A stretch of DNA of 64,000 nt, taken from positions 45,301 through 109,300 of the forward strand of contig NZ_JACSZV010000021.1 in NCBI RefSeq assembly GCF_014472415.1, in the 5' to 3' direction. The translations under genes and the position numbers were made by a program. Shown in pieces: positions 16,656 to 24,071 of the stretch; positions within the stretch are counted from its first letter, which is position 1, and each line of letters begins with the position of its first letter. This DNA is from Pseudomonas sp. N40(2020). Lineage in GTDB: Bacteria; Pseudomonadota; Gammaproteobacteria; Pseudomonadales; Pseudomonadaceae. The notes under the pieces were generated by a model. It did not search any database and was not told where the DNA came from. It was given only the letters and a program-made list of their open reading frames with translations.

Positions 16656-17341
16656 TCGGTGTCGAGGTGCTGTCGACTGAAAGCCTGGTAGTGGGCTGGC
16701 TGATTTATCTGCCGGTGCTGCTCTGGGCGATCTTTCGCGCACCTTGGGTCGAGTTGTTCAGCGACATCCGCCGTCAGCACTTGTTGTTCGGCACCGTATT
16801 CGCGTTGTTTCTGTTGTGGCTGGTGCGCAGGGATTTCGACACCGGTGTGTCTTATCACTTCATCGGCATGACGGCCGTAACGTTGCTACTGGACTGGCCG
16901 CTGGCGATTGTCGGCGGGTTGATTGCTCAGATCGGCCTGGTGCTGCTCGGGCGTCAGGATCTCGCGGCGCTTGGGGTCAATGGCGCTTTGTTTATTCTGC
17001 TGCCGGTGCTGATTACCGAGTGCGTGGCGATCCTCGTCGAGCGAGCTCAGCCGCGCAATCCATTTGTGTATATCTTCTGTTCCGGGTTTCTGGCGGCTGC
17101 GTTGTCGGCGTTGATGTGCCTGCTGTTGAGCCTGACGCTGCTCTGGTACGACGGCCTCTTTGCCATGCCGGAGTGGCTGGAAGACTTCATTGGCTACCTG
17201 TGGCTGATCATTTTTCCCGAGGCATTCATCAACGGTGTGGTGATCAGTGCGCTGGTGGTGTTCAGCCCTGAGTGGCTGGAGACCTTCAATCGAACGCGCT
17301 ACCTTTCGGCGCCGTGGAAGGACGACGATCCGAAGTCTTGA
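16652..17341 (+). CDS. CbiM-like (ECF-type) integral membrane protein
   Basis: A 229-residue protein with about six membrane segments. The central FHFIGMTAVTLLLDWPLAIVGGL-type region (HFIGMT then LLLDWPLAIVGG) resembles the substrate-binding membrane subunit of cobalt/nickel ECF transporters. It lacks the N-terminal Met-His metal site usual in CbiM, and no ATPase or EcfT gene is nearby. The role is therefore open: a lone permease or a protein partnered with the exported protein encoded just upstream (4-base overlap). Confidence 0.68.
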   Translation: MIGVEVLSTESLVVGWLIYLPVLLWAIFRAPWVELFSDIRRQHLLFGTVFALFLLWLVRRDFDTGVSYHFIGMTAVTLLLDWPLAIVGGLIAQIGLVLLGRQDLAALGVNGALFILLPVLITECVAILVERAQPRNPFVYIFCSGFLAAALSALMCLLLSLTLLWYDGLFAMPEWLEDFIGYLWLIIFPEAFINGVVISALVVFSPEWLETFNRTRYLSAPWKDDDPKS

Positions 17342-17406
17342 TCCACATCAAACCAGCCCGGCAAGCGTCATTTCATGCTCGTGCAAATCCCTTCAGGAGC
17401 AGCGGC

Positions 17407-17622
17407 ATGAGTGTGTACGAGTGGGCGAGACAGGAAACACGGCAGAGTCTGGAGATGGCGCAGGAGGTGGGGTTTGATCCGGGACTGAGCCTGCGCGCCT
17501 TGCTCAGTGCAGTGGTGCAACAGAGCAAGGCTGTGCGCAATGCCGAAGACCTTGCCGACGAGTTGCGCTTTCTGGCGGAAAACCTCGACGACGATCAGGA
17601 CTACGGCTTCATGCGTCCTTGA
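17407..17622 (+). CDS. Small conserved hypothetical protein
   Basis: A 71-residue soluble, acidic, helical protein (MSVYEWARQETRQSLEMAQ...ADELRFLAENLDDDQDYGFMRP). Start ATG follows SD AGGAG by 7 bases; a longer reading frame upstream has no RBS and is compositionally different. I recall a similar short protein beside yacG-coaE-pilD in other Pseudomonas, without known function. It converges with yacG 6 bases downstream. Confidence 0.7.
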   Translation: MSVYEWARQETRQSLEMAQEVGFDPGLSLRALLSAVVQQSKAVRNAEDLADELRFLAENLDDDQDYGFMRP

Positions 17623-17628
17623 GCGGGA

Positions 17629-17829
17629 TCAGTGACGTGGGTCGAAGTCGCCGGAAAACAGTTCATCTTCGGCATCCGGGGCGACCGGAATCTTGTGTTC
17701 CTCGGAGGCCCACGCACCGAGGTCGATGAGCTTGCAGCGATCGGAGCAGAACGGGCGGAATTTGTTCTCTGGCGTGAATTCCACGGGTGCGCCGCAGGTT
17801 GGGCATTCTACGGTTGGGATCTGGCTCAT
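17629..17829 (-). CDS. yacG: DNA gyrase inhibitor YacG (zinc finger)
   Basis: A 66-residue zinc protein with four Cys ligands (CPTCGAP...FCSDRCKLIDLGAWASE). In E. coli YacG binds the GyrB C-terminal region and blocks DNA binding by gyrase. It is the last gene of the pilB-pilC-pilD-coaE-yacG run and overlaps the coaE stop by 4 bases. Confidence 0.9.
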   Translation of the reverse strand: MSQIPTVECPTCGAPVEFTPENKFRPFCSDRCKLIDLGAWASEEHKIPVAPDAEDELFSGDFDPRH

Positions 17830-18449
17830 GATTGGCCTCCACTTAAAGTCAGGTAAAAGTCATGCAGGCGCTCGACCTCGCTGTGCAGCCAGGCGAGGTC
17901 GCGATCGTTGACCACCACGTCGTCGGCACGGCTCACACGGTCTTCGCGGCTCGACTGGGCCTTGAGGATCGCCTGAACCTGCTGTTCGCTGGTCTGGTCA
18001 CGCTGCAAGGTGCGTTCGATCTGCAGTTGTTGCGGGGCGTCGATCACCAGGATGCGCTGAGTCATTGCGTATTGCCCGGATTCGATCAGCAGCGGTGACA
18101 CCAGAATCGCGTAAGGCGATTTTGCCAGCGCCAGGTGATGGGCGATTTCCTCGGCGATCAACGGATGCAGCAGGGCTTCGAGCCAGCGGCGTTCCTCCGG
18201 AACCTCAAAGATCAGTTTGCGCAGCGCGGCGCGATCCAGCGTTCCGTCCGCTTGTAACACGCCAGCGCCAAAGTGTTCGGCAATCTTCACCAGCGCCGGA
18301 CGCCCCGGTTCGACCACCCAGCGCGCCGCATGATCAGCGTCGACCACATGAATGCCGAGGTCGATAAAGTGCTGGGCCGCCGCGCTTTTGCCGCTGCCGA
18401 TGCCGCCGGTCAGGCCGAGAATCCAGGGTTTTTCCACAGGGGTATTCAT
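17826..18449 (-). CDS. coaE: Dephospho-CoA kinase CoaE
   Basis: A 207-residue P-loop kinase with GLTGGIGSGKS at the N-terminus, DADHAARWVVEPG in the CoA-binding region and LVSPLLIESG. It phosphorylates the 3'-OH of dephospho-CoA, the last step of CoA synthesis. The chosen ATG (MNTPVEK) overlaps the pilD stop by 4 bases; the ORF extends 21 bases further without merit. Sitting between pilD and yacG is the usual Pseudomonas order. Confidence 0.94.
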   Translation of the reverse strand: MNTPVEKPWILGLTGGIGSGKSAAAQHFIDLGIHVVDADHAARWVVEPGRPALVKIAEHFGAGVLQADGTLDRAALRKLIFEVPEERRWLEALLHPLIAEEIAHHLALAKSPYAILVSPLLIESGQYAMTQRILVIDAPQQLQIERTLQRDQTSEQQVQAILKAQSSREDRVSRADDVVVNDRDLAWLHSEVERLHDFYLTLSGGQS

Positions 18450-19318
18450 TTCAAACCGACAAACTGCCAATAGAAGTCGGTTATTTGACCACCCCAGAGC
18501 AAGGCAATCCAGCCGGCAATTGCCAGATAGGGGCCAAACGGGATTGGCGTCGAGGTTTCCTGGTCGCGCAGGCGCAGCAAAATCACTCCGATGATCGCGC
18601 CCACCAGCGATGACAGCAGGATCGTCAGCGGCAAAATCTGCCAGCCACCCCAGGCGCCGAGCAGCGCCAGCAGCTTGAAATCACCGTGGCCGATGCCGTC
18701 CTTGCCGGTCAGCAGTTTGAACAGCCAGAACACCGACCACAGCGCCAGATAACCGGCCACCGCGCCCCATAGTGCATCGTGCAACGGCACGAATAGCCCG
18801 AAACTGTTGACGATCAGCCCCAGCCATAACAAGGGCAGGACCAGCACGTCGGGCAACAATTGGTGATCTGTGTCGATCAAGCTCATCGCCAGCAAGCCCC
18901 AGGTGAGGAAGATCAACAGGCAAGCCGGCCAGCCGAATCCCAGGTGCCAGGCAATGAACGCCGAGAGCAGGCCGCAGGCCAGTTCCGTCAGCGGATAGCG
19001 TTTACTGATCGGCGCGGCACACGCGGAACAACGTCCGCGCAGCCACAGATAACTGAGCAGCGGAATGTTTTCCCAAGCGCGGATTCGATGCGCGCAGTGC
19101 GGGCACTCGGAGTGGGGCAGCATCAGGTTGTAGGTCGGCAGCGGCGTTTCGCCGGGAAGGCCTAGTACGTCCTGGGCCTGCTGGCGCCAGTCACGCTCGA
19201 GCATCTTTGGCAGACGCCAGACCAGCACATTGAGAAAGCTGCCGACCACCAGCCCAAGCAACAGCGTGGTGAAAACAAAAGCCAGCGGGTAGAGGACAAA
19301 CAGTTCGTCGATAGGCAT
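18446..19318 (-). CDS. pilD: Prepilin peptidase / N-methyltransferase PilD
   Basis: A 290-residue membrane protease. The cytoplasmic loop has the paired Cys motifs CPHC and CSAC. The two catalytic Asp are in SLIDTDHQLLPD and in GHGDFKLLALLGAWGG (GxGD). It cleaves the leader and methylates the new N-terminal Phe of type IV prepilins (PilA, PilE) and type II secretion pseudopilins. The start is the ATG giving MPIDELFVLYP; 57 further bases of ORF belong to the pilC 3' end. Same length as the P. aeruginosa enzyme. Confidence 0.95.
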   Translation of the reverse strand: MPIDELFVLYPLAFVFTTLLLGLVVGSFLNVLVWRLPKMLERDWRQQAQDVLGLPGETPLPTYNLMLPHSECPHCAHRIRAWENIPLLSYLWLRGRCSACAAPISKRYPLTELACGLLSAFIAWHLGFGWPACLLIFLTWGLLAMSLIDTDHQLLPDVLVLPLLWLGLIVNSFGLFVPLHDALWGAVAGYLALWSVFWLFKLLTGKDGIGHGDFKLLALLGAWGGWQILPLTILLSSLVGAIIGVILLRLRDQETSTPIPFGPYLAIAGWIALLWGGQITDFYWQFVGLK

Positions 19319-19319
19319 G

Positions 19320-20537
19320 TCAGATCGCTGAGCCGAGTTGGAAGATCGGCAGGTACATGGCCACCACCAGACCACCGACGATCACCCCCAGGACCACCAT
19401 GATGAACGGCTCCATGAGGCTGGTGAGGTTGTCGACCATGTTATCCACTTCGTCCTCGTAAAACCCTGCGACTTTGGCGAGCATCTCGTCCAGCGCGCCG
19501 GACTCTTCGCCGATTGCGGTCATCTGCACCGCCATGTTGGGAAACACGCCGGTGGTGCGCATCGAAAAATTCAGCTGCATACCGGTGGAGACATCCTGGC
19601 GGATCCGCAGAATCGCTCTCTTGAACACGACGTTGCCAGCGGCACCGGCCACCGAATCCAGCGCTTCGACCAGCGGCACCCCGGCGGCGAAGGTAGTCGA
19701 CAGGGTTCGGGCGAAACGAGCGACGGCAGATTTGTACATCAGCGTGCCCACCAGCGGCAGCTTCAGCAGCCAGGTGTCGCGACGGTCGCGCAAGGCCTGG
19801 GAAGTTTTCAGCGCATGTCGAATGCCGAAAAACGCCACGACCAGAAAGATCAGAATCGCCCACCACCATTGCTGCATGAATTCCGAGAGGCTGATCACCA
19901 TCAGGGTAAAGCCCGGCAATTCGGCGCCGAATCCGGAAAACACCGACTGGAACTGCGGCACCACTTTCACCAGCAGAATCCCGGTCACTACGGCGGCCAC
20001 CAGCACCACGGCGGTGGGGTAGGTCATGGCCTTTTTGATCTTGGCTTTGAGGCTTTCGCTTTTTTCCTTATAGGTCGCCACGCGCTCCAGTAACGTATCG
20101 AGGGCGCCGGACTGTTCGCCGGCATCCACCAGGTTGCAATACAACTCGTCGAAATATTGCGGCTTTTTGCGCAGGGCGTTGGCGAAACTGTTACCGGCGG
20201 CGACCTCCTGTTTCACCTCGTCCACCAGTTTGCGCATGGCCGGGTTTTCGAAGCCCTCGCCGATGATGTCGAACGACTGCAACAGCGGTACTCCGGCCTT
20301 CATCATGGTTGCCATTTGCCGGGTAAACAGCGCGATGTCCCGGACCTTGATGCGTTTGCCGAAACTCAGAATCGATGCCGATTTTTTGCGCACCTTGCCC
20401 GGATTGATCCCCTGTTTGCGTAGTTGCGCCTTGATCAGGGCCGGATTAAGACCGCTCAATTCACCACTGAGTTTGCTGCCTTTCTTGTCCGTGCCTTCCC
20501 AGGCGTAGACGCTGATTTTCGCTGCCTTGACCGCCAT
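19320..20537 (-). CDS. pilC: Type IV pilus inner-membrane platform protein PilC
   Basis: A 405-residue GspF-family protein. It has two tandem T2SSF domains (about 70-195 and 270-395), each with the Q-x-A-x-M-x-x-A-G-x-P-L pattern (FTRQMATMMKAGVPLLQS; FARTLSTTFAAGVPLVEA), and three membrane helices. It is the platform on which the PilB and PilT motors act. It lies 2 bases after pilB and 1 base before pilD, in one operon. Confidence 0.96.
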   Translation of the reverse strand: MAVKAAKISVYAWEGTDKKGSKLSGELSGLNPALIKAQLRKQGINPGKVRKKSASILSFGKRIKVRDIALFTRQMATMMKAGVPLLQSFDIIGEGFENPAMRKLVDEVKQEVAAGNSFANALRKKPQYFDELYCNLVDAGEQSGALDTLLERVATYKEKSESLKAKIKKAMTYPTAVVLVAAVVTGILLVKVVPQFQSVFSGFGAELPGFTLMVISLSEFMQQWWWAILIFLVVAFFGIRHALKTSQALRDRRDTWLLKLPLVGTLMYKSAVARFARTLSTTFAAGVPLVEALDSVAGAAGNVVFKRAILRIRQDVSTGMQLNFSMRTTGVFPNMAVQMTAIGEESGALDEMLAKVAGFYEDEVDNMVDNLTSLMEPFIMVVLGVIVGGLVVAMYLPIFQLGSAI

Positions 20538-20539
20538 AT

Positions 20540-22240
20540 TCAGTCCTTGGTGACCCGGTTGATTTCTTCCAGGCTGGTGATGCCTTGCATGGCTTTATGC
20601 AAACCGGAAGTGCGCAGGTCGTCGAAACCGTCGCGGCGCATCTGAATGTCGATTTCCAGCGAATTGCCCTCGGCCATGATCAGCCGTTGCAGGTCTGGTG
20701 TGTTCTTCACCACTTCATAAATCCCCACGCGTCCCTTGTAACCGCCGTTGCAGTGATCGCAACCGACCGGCTCGTAGATCGTGAAACTGCCGATGCGTTC
20801 CTCGGGGAAGCCCTCCTTGATCAGGGTTTCGCGGGGGATCTCGATGGCTTTCTTGCAATGGCTGCACAACTTGCGCGCCAGCCGCTGGGCGATGATCAGG
20901 CTGACCGAAGTGGCGATGTTGAAGCCGGGAATACCCATGTTGTGCAGGCGGGTGAGGGTTTCCGCCGCGCTGTTGGTGTGCAGGGTCGAGAGCACGAGGT
21001 GACCGGTCTGCGCAGCCTTGATCGCAATCTCGGCGGTTTCCAGGTCACGGATCTCGCCGACCATGATCACGTCCGGGTCCTGACGCAGGAACGAGCGCAG
21101 GGCCTGGGCGAAATCCAGCCCCTGTTTGGGATTGACGTTGACCTGGTTGATGCCTTCCATGTTGATCTCCACCGGGTCTTCGGCGGTGGAGATGTTGATG
21201 TCGACGGTGTTGAGAATATTCAGCCCGGTATACAGCGACACGGTTTTACCCGAGCCGGTGGGGCCGGTGACCAGAATCATGCCTTGCGGCTGCTTGAGCG
21301 CGGCCATGTACAGATCTTTCTGCGCTGGCTCGTAACCGAGTGCATCGATGCCCATCTGCGCGCTGGACGGGTCGAGAATCCGGATCACCACTTTTTCGCC
21401 CCACAGGGTCGGCAGGGTGTTGACCCGGAAGTCGATCGACTTGCTCTTCGACAGGCGCATCTTGATCCGCCCGTCCTGCGGTTTGCGCCGTTCCGAGATG
21501 TCGAGGCTGGCCATGACTTTCAGGCGTGCGGCGATTCGCCCGGCCAGTTGGATGGGCGGTTTGGCTACCTCGCGCAGAATGCCGTCGGTGCGTACCCGCA
21601 CGCGGTAGTTCTTTTCGTAAGGCTCGAAATGCAGGTCGGAGGAGCCGCTCTTGATCGCGTCCAGCAGCATCTTGTGAACGAAACGCACCACCGGCGCATC
21701 GTCGGCATCGAGTCCGCCGATGGCGTCCTGTTTGTTGTCATCGATGGCTTCTACATCGATGCCATCGAGATCGACGTCTGCCATGTCTTCGAGACCGCTG
21801 GCATGGGTATCGAAGAATTTTTCGATGGCATCGGTAAGCTTGTCGTCTTCTACCAGAATGGCTTCGGTGCTCAGTCCGGTGCTGAACTGAATGTCGTTGA
21901 TCGCTTGATGATTGCTCGGGTCGGAAATCCCCACGAACAGTTTGTTACCGCGTCGCCACAAGGGCAGGGCGTGATGCTGGCGTACCAGTTTTTCACTGAC
22001 CAGGCCTTTGGGCTGGGTTTCCTTGTCCAGACAATTGAGGTCGAGGAACGCCATGCCGAAGTGCTCCGAGGCGATCTCGGCCACCTGCCAGCTCTTCACC
22101 AGTTTGTTCTGCACCAGATAGCTGACCAGTGACTGTCGATTGCGCTGGGCCTGTTGCCAGGCCTGCTGGGCGCTTTTTTCCGTAAGCAGTTCGGCCTGCA
22201 CCAATTGCTTGGCCAGACCGCTCAGAGCGATGTCATTCAT
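20540..22240 (-). CDS. pilB: Type IV pilus extension ATPase PilB
   Basis: A 566-residue GspE/PilB ATPase. The N-terminal MshEN/T2SSE_N domain (about 1-150) precedes the core with Walker A GPTGSGKT, Asp box EDPVE, Walker B GEIRDLETAEIA and His box TLHTNSA. The tetra-Cys zinc site CSHCKK...CDHCNG lies near the C-terminus. It powers pilus extension. It is divergent from pilA, across a 226-base region that carries the sigma-54 promoter of pilA. Confidence 0.97.
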   Translation of the reverse strand: MNDIALSGLAKQLVQAELLTEKSAQQAWQQAQRNRQSLVSYLVQNKLVKSWQVAEIASEHFGMAFLDLNCLDKETQPKGLVSEKLVRQHHALPLWRRGNKLFVGISDPSNHQAINDIQFSTGLSTEAILVEDDKLTDAIEKFFDTHASGLEDMADVDLDGIDVEAIDDNKQDAIGGLDADDAPVVRFVHKMLLDAIKSGSSDLHFEPYEKNYRVRVRTDGILREVAKPPIQLAGRIAARLKVMASLDISERRKPQDGRIKMRLSKSKSIDFRVNTLPTLWGEKVVIRILDPSSAQMGIDALGYEPAQKDLYMAALKQPQGMILVTGPTGSGKTVSLYTGLNILNTVDINISTAEDPVEINMEGINQVNVNPKQGLDFAQALRSFLRQDPDVIMVGEIRDLETAEIAIKAAQTGHLVLSTLHTNSAAETLTRLHNMGIPGFNIATSVSLIIAQRLARKLCSHCKKAIEIPRETLIKEGFPEERIGSFTIYEPVGCDHCNGGYKGRVGIYEVVKNTPDLQRLIMAEGNSLEIDIQMRRDGFDDLRTSGLHKAMQGITSLEEINRVTKD

Positions 22241-22284
22241 GGGGATTCCGCACGCTTGCAGTTCATGACTTATAGCCTAGTCAA

Positions 22285-22328
22285 GTGACAGCGCCAAACA
22301 TGGCCGGTGCAGGTGACAAAAAGTGTCA
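22285..22328 (+). promoter_or_regulatory. Candidate PilR-binding sites upstream of pilA
   Basis: GTGACA at 22285-22290, GTGACA at 22313-22318 and TGTCA at 22324-22328. PilR of P. aeruginosa binds repeated C/GTGTC units roughly 80-120 bases before the pilA start; the last two sites lie about 100-117 bases upstream of the start expected from the sigma-54 promoter. Assignment rests on motif and spacing only. Confidence 0.5.
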
Positions 22329-22401
22329 GATAGTGCGGTTACAGGTTGTAGGAAGCTGCGTCGAGCGTGGTAACCGCCTAGTGCGCAGGGCGTTGAGGCG
22401 C

Positions 22402-22418
22402 TTGGCATGGGCTATGCT
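22402..22418 (+). promoter_or_regulatory. Sigma-54 promoter of pilA
   Basis: TTGGCATGGGCTATGCT has GG and GC at the exact 12-base phase of the sigma-54 consensus (TTGGCAC-N5-TTGCW). It lies 49 bases before the pilA ATG. Together with PilSR in this window it explains pilin control. Confidence 0.85.
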
Positions 22419-22466
22419 CAGTCCTTCTCAGATCATGAGAATTCGACTCATGCATGGAGCGTGTCT

Positions 22467-22898
22467 ATGAAAAAACAACAAGGCTTTACTCTGATCGAGC
22501 TGCTGATCGTTGTGGCAATCATCGGGATTCTGGCGACTATCGCCCTGCCGCAGTATTCGAAATATCAGGCGCGGTCGAAGGTGACGGCGGGGCTGGCTGA
22601 AATCAGCGCACTGAAAGTGCCGTTTGAGGACACCATCAATCAAGGGACAAACCCTACGCTTGCAATCGTGAAGGGTGATGCGGTCACTACCACTTCAAAT
22701 TGTGCATTGACGGCTTCAGGTACGGCCGCTGACGGTGCGGGAACCATTGTTTGTACGATCGCCAATGCTCCAGCGCCAGTGTTGGGCAAAACTATCACGC
22801 TGACTCGTTCCTCCGGCACGGGCGCAGGCGTTTGGAGCTGTGGTACCACAGTGGCTCCGGACTACTCGCCAAAAGGCTGCACTGCCAGCGGTACGTAA
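22467..22898 (+). CDS. pilA: Major type IV pilin PilA
   Basis: A 143-residue prepilin: leader MKKQQG, cleavage before Phe, then TLIELLIVVAIIGILATIALP and the alpha-1 helix. The head carries four Cys (SNC, IVC, WSC, KGC), suggesting two disulfides, the last pair bounding the C-terminal D region. The start is the ATG after the sigma-54 promoter; an upstream in-frame ATG at 22407 lies inside the promoter itself and cannot be used. PilA polymerises into the pilus shaft after PilD processing. Single-gene transcript closed by a terminator. Confidence 0.92.
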   Translation: MKKQQGFTLIELLIVVAIIGILATIALPQYSKYQARSKVTAGLAEISALKVPFEDTINQGTNPTLAIVKGDAVTTTSNCALTASGTAADGAGTIVCTIANAPAPVLGKTITLTRSSGTGAGVWSCGTTVAPDYSPKGCTASGT

Positions 22899-22918
22899 TG
22901 TCAGGCCATGTCTGATGA

Positions 22919-22943
22919 ATGCCCCGCCACGCGGGGCATTTTT
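22919..22943 (+). terminator. Terminator of pilA
   Basis: Stem AATGCCCCGC / GCGGGGCATT with a 2-base CA spacer region, followed by T-rich sequence, 20 bases past the pilA stop. Confidence 0.85.
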
Positions 22944-23011
22944 CATTGCGCAGCACTTCACAAAAGCTCTAATAATTTCAGCACCTTAGGAACTTTTCGG
23001 AAAGCCGCAAC

Positions 23012-23049
23012 TTGCATGTGAATATCGCGCGAGTCATGCAAATTGCATG
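23012..23049 (+). promoter_or_regulatory. Palindromic candidate activator site upstream of the BON gene
   Basis: CATGCAAATTGCATG at 23035-23049 is a perfect palindrome around a central A, and TTGCATG occurs again at 23012-23018. It lies about 90-130 bases before the start expected from the sigma-54 promoter, the usual place for an enhancer-binding protein. The rest of the 22944-23112 region is AT-rich with no gene. Confidence 0.5.
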
Positions 23050-23112
23050 AAACCGAAAATTTGAGATATTCATAAGTCTTTGATTTATATGGTTTTTAGC
23101 CTGTTGGAAAAG

Positions 23113-23130
23113 TTGGCACAGCGTTCGCAA
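23113..23130 (+). promoter_or_regulatory. Sigma-54 promoter of the BON-domain gene
   Basis: TTGGCACAGCGTTCGCAA has TGGCAC at -24 and GC at -12 in exact phase. It lies 65 bases upstream of the start codon. Confidence 0.78.
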
Positions 23131-23194
23131 TATCTCCAGTAACCCTGCTGACAAGACATCCAGCAGACTTTCCAGAAAAACAGGAGTTACTCGT

Positions 23195-23551
23195 ATGAAG
23201 AAGTTCGCTATCACTGCCGCTGCTGCTACCGCGCTGACCCTGACCATGGCTTCCGGTGCATTCGCTCAATCCACCCAGGCTACCCAGGCTCCAATGACTC
23301 TGGCCGCCGGTGAAGTCACCGAGATGAAGCAAGACACTTCCGATACCTGGATCACCACCAAAGTCAAAACTGACCTGGTTACCGAAAAAGGCATTCCAGG
23401 CACCGATATCAAAGTTGAGACCAACCAAGGTGTTGTATCTCTGTCGTCGACCACTCCGGTAACTGCGGCTCAGAAAACAACCGCAGTGAACATCGCCAAG
23501 AATATCAAGGGCGTTAAAGACGTATCTGCTGCTGGCCTGAAAGCCGAGTAA
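23195..23551 (+). CDS. Periplasmic BON-domain protein (OsmY-like)
   Basis: A 118-residue exported protein: signal peptide to about residue 24 (ASGAFA^Q), then one BON domain (TWITTKVKTDLVTEKGIPGTDIKVETNQGVVSLSS...AVNIAKNIKGVKDVSA). BON domains bind phospholipid membranes and occur in OsmY-type stress proteins. SD AGGAG precedes the ATG. The unusual point is the upstream sequence: a sigma-54 promoter with a palindromic enhancer candidate. It stands alone and has its own terminator. Confidence 0.87.
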   Translation: MKKFAITAAAATALTLTMASGAFAQSTQATQAPMTLAAGEVTEMKQDTSDTWITTKVKTDLVTEKGIPGTDIKVETNQGVVSLSSTTPVTAAQKTTAVNIAKNIKGVKDVSAAGLKAE

Positions 23552-23657
23552 GGCATGACTTCTCGCCTGGACCGGGAGAAGGCGCGACAGACGGGCCGAG
23601 CAATACGTCTGCCGCAACTTTAGAGTTCATGCGAACGGTCACACGGAAGTGACCATT

Positions 23658-23694
23658 ACAGGCCCCGGCACTTTGTGTCGGGGCCTGTTTTATT
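23658..23694 (+). terminator. Terminator of the BON-domain gene
   Basis: Stem ACAGGCCCCG / CGGGGCCTGT with a longer loop, then TTTTATTT. Confidence 0.85.
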
Positions 23695-23703
23695 TCACAA
23701 AGC

Positions 23704-23770
23704 AAAAAGATCGCAGCCTTCGGCAGCTCATTGGTTTCCTGCAGGAGCTGCCGAACGCTGCGATCTTTTG
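23704..23770. repeat. REPIN-like inverted pair (second REP family)
   Basis: AAAAGATCGCAGCCTTCGGC with GCAGCTC, and its inverted counterpart GAGCTGCCGAACGCTGCGATCTTTT, form a long stem. It differs from the CTGTGGGAGCG family at other sites. A related half (AGGAGCAACCTTCGGCAGCT) occurs near 27118. Confidence 0.75.
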
Positions 23771-23774
23771 ATTT

Positions 23775-24071
23775 TCAGTTGCCGCGTTTGCTGTTGATCT
23801 GGCGCAGACGATTGCCTTCAAAGCGCAGGTATTGATACATGCCGTTGCTCGGGCCGTAGGTCCATTCCTCGACCTGAAACTCTTCGCGGCGATTGGCGCT
23901 ACGCTTGTAACCCAGCGCATCGCGACTGACCGGCTCTCCGCACTTTTGCAGTACTTCGCTTGCGCGGTCGTCAAGGCTGATCAGTTGGCTGCCGCAACGC
24001 AACGTATCCGACGCCGAGGCTTGGCCAACAACGAGTGTCAGTGTCATCACTGCCAGCCATTTGCGCTTCAT
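23775..24071 (-). CDS. DUF2845-family exported protein
   Basis: A 98-residue protein with a signal peptide (MKRKWLAVMTLTLVVGQASA) and the DUF2845 pattern LRCGSQLISLDDRASEVLQKCGEP, whose two Cys may pair. C-terminal beta strands (EWTYGPSNGMYQYLRFEGNRL) follow. Function unknown. Its ATG overlaps the last base of the upstream DUF748 stop (TGATG), so it is translationally coupled to that envelope protein. A GTG one codon earlier is an alternative start. Confidence 0.8.
   Translation of the reverse strand: MKRKWLAVMTLTLVVGQASASDTLRCGSQLISLDDRASEVLQKCGEPVSRDALGYKRSANRREEFQVEEWTYGPSNGMYQYLRFEGNRLRQINSKRGN

Noticed and set aside
20585..22132. A 515-codon open frame antisense to pilB
   Set aside because: It mirrors pilB exactly; open antisense frames are common in GC-rich codon use, and its residues show no domain. 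pilB has every motif.
22407..22466. Upstream in-frame ATG extending PilA by 20 residues
   Set aside because: The ATG lies inside the sigma-54 promoter, upstream of the transcript start, and would bury the prepilin leader.
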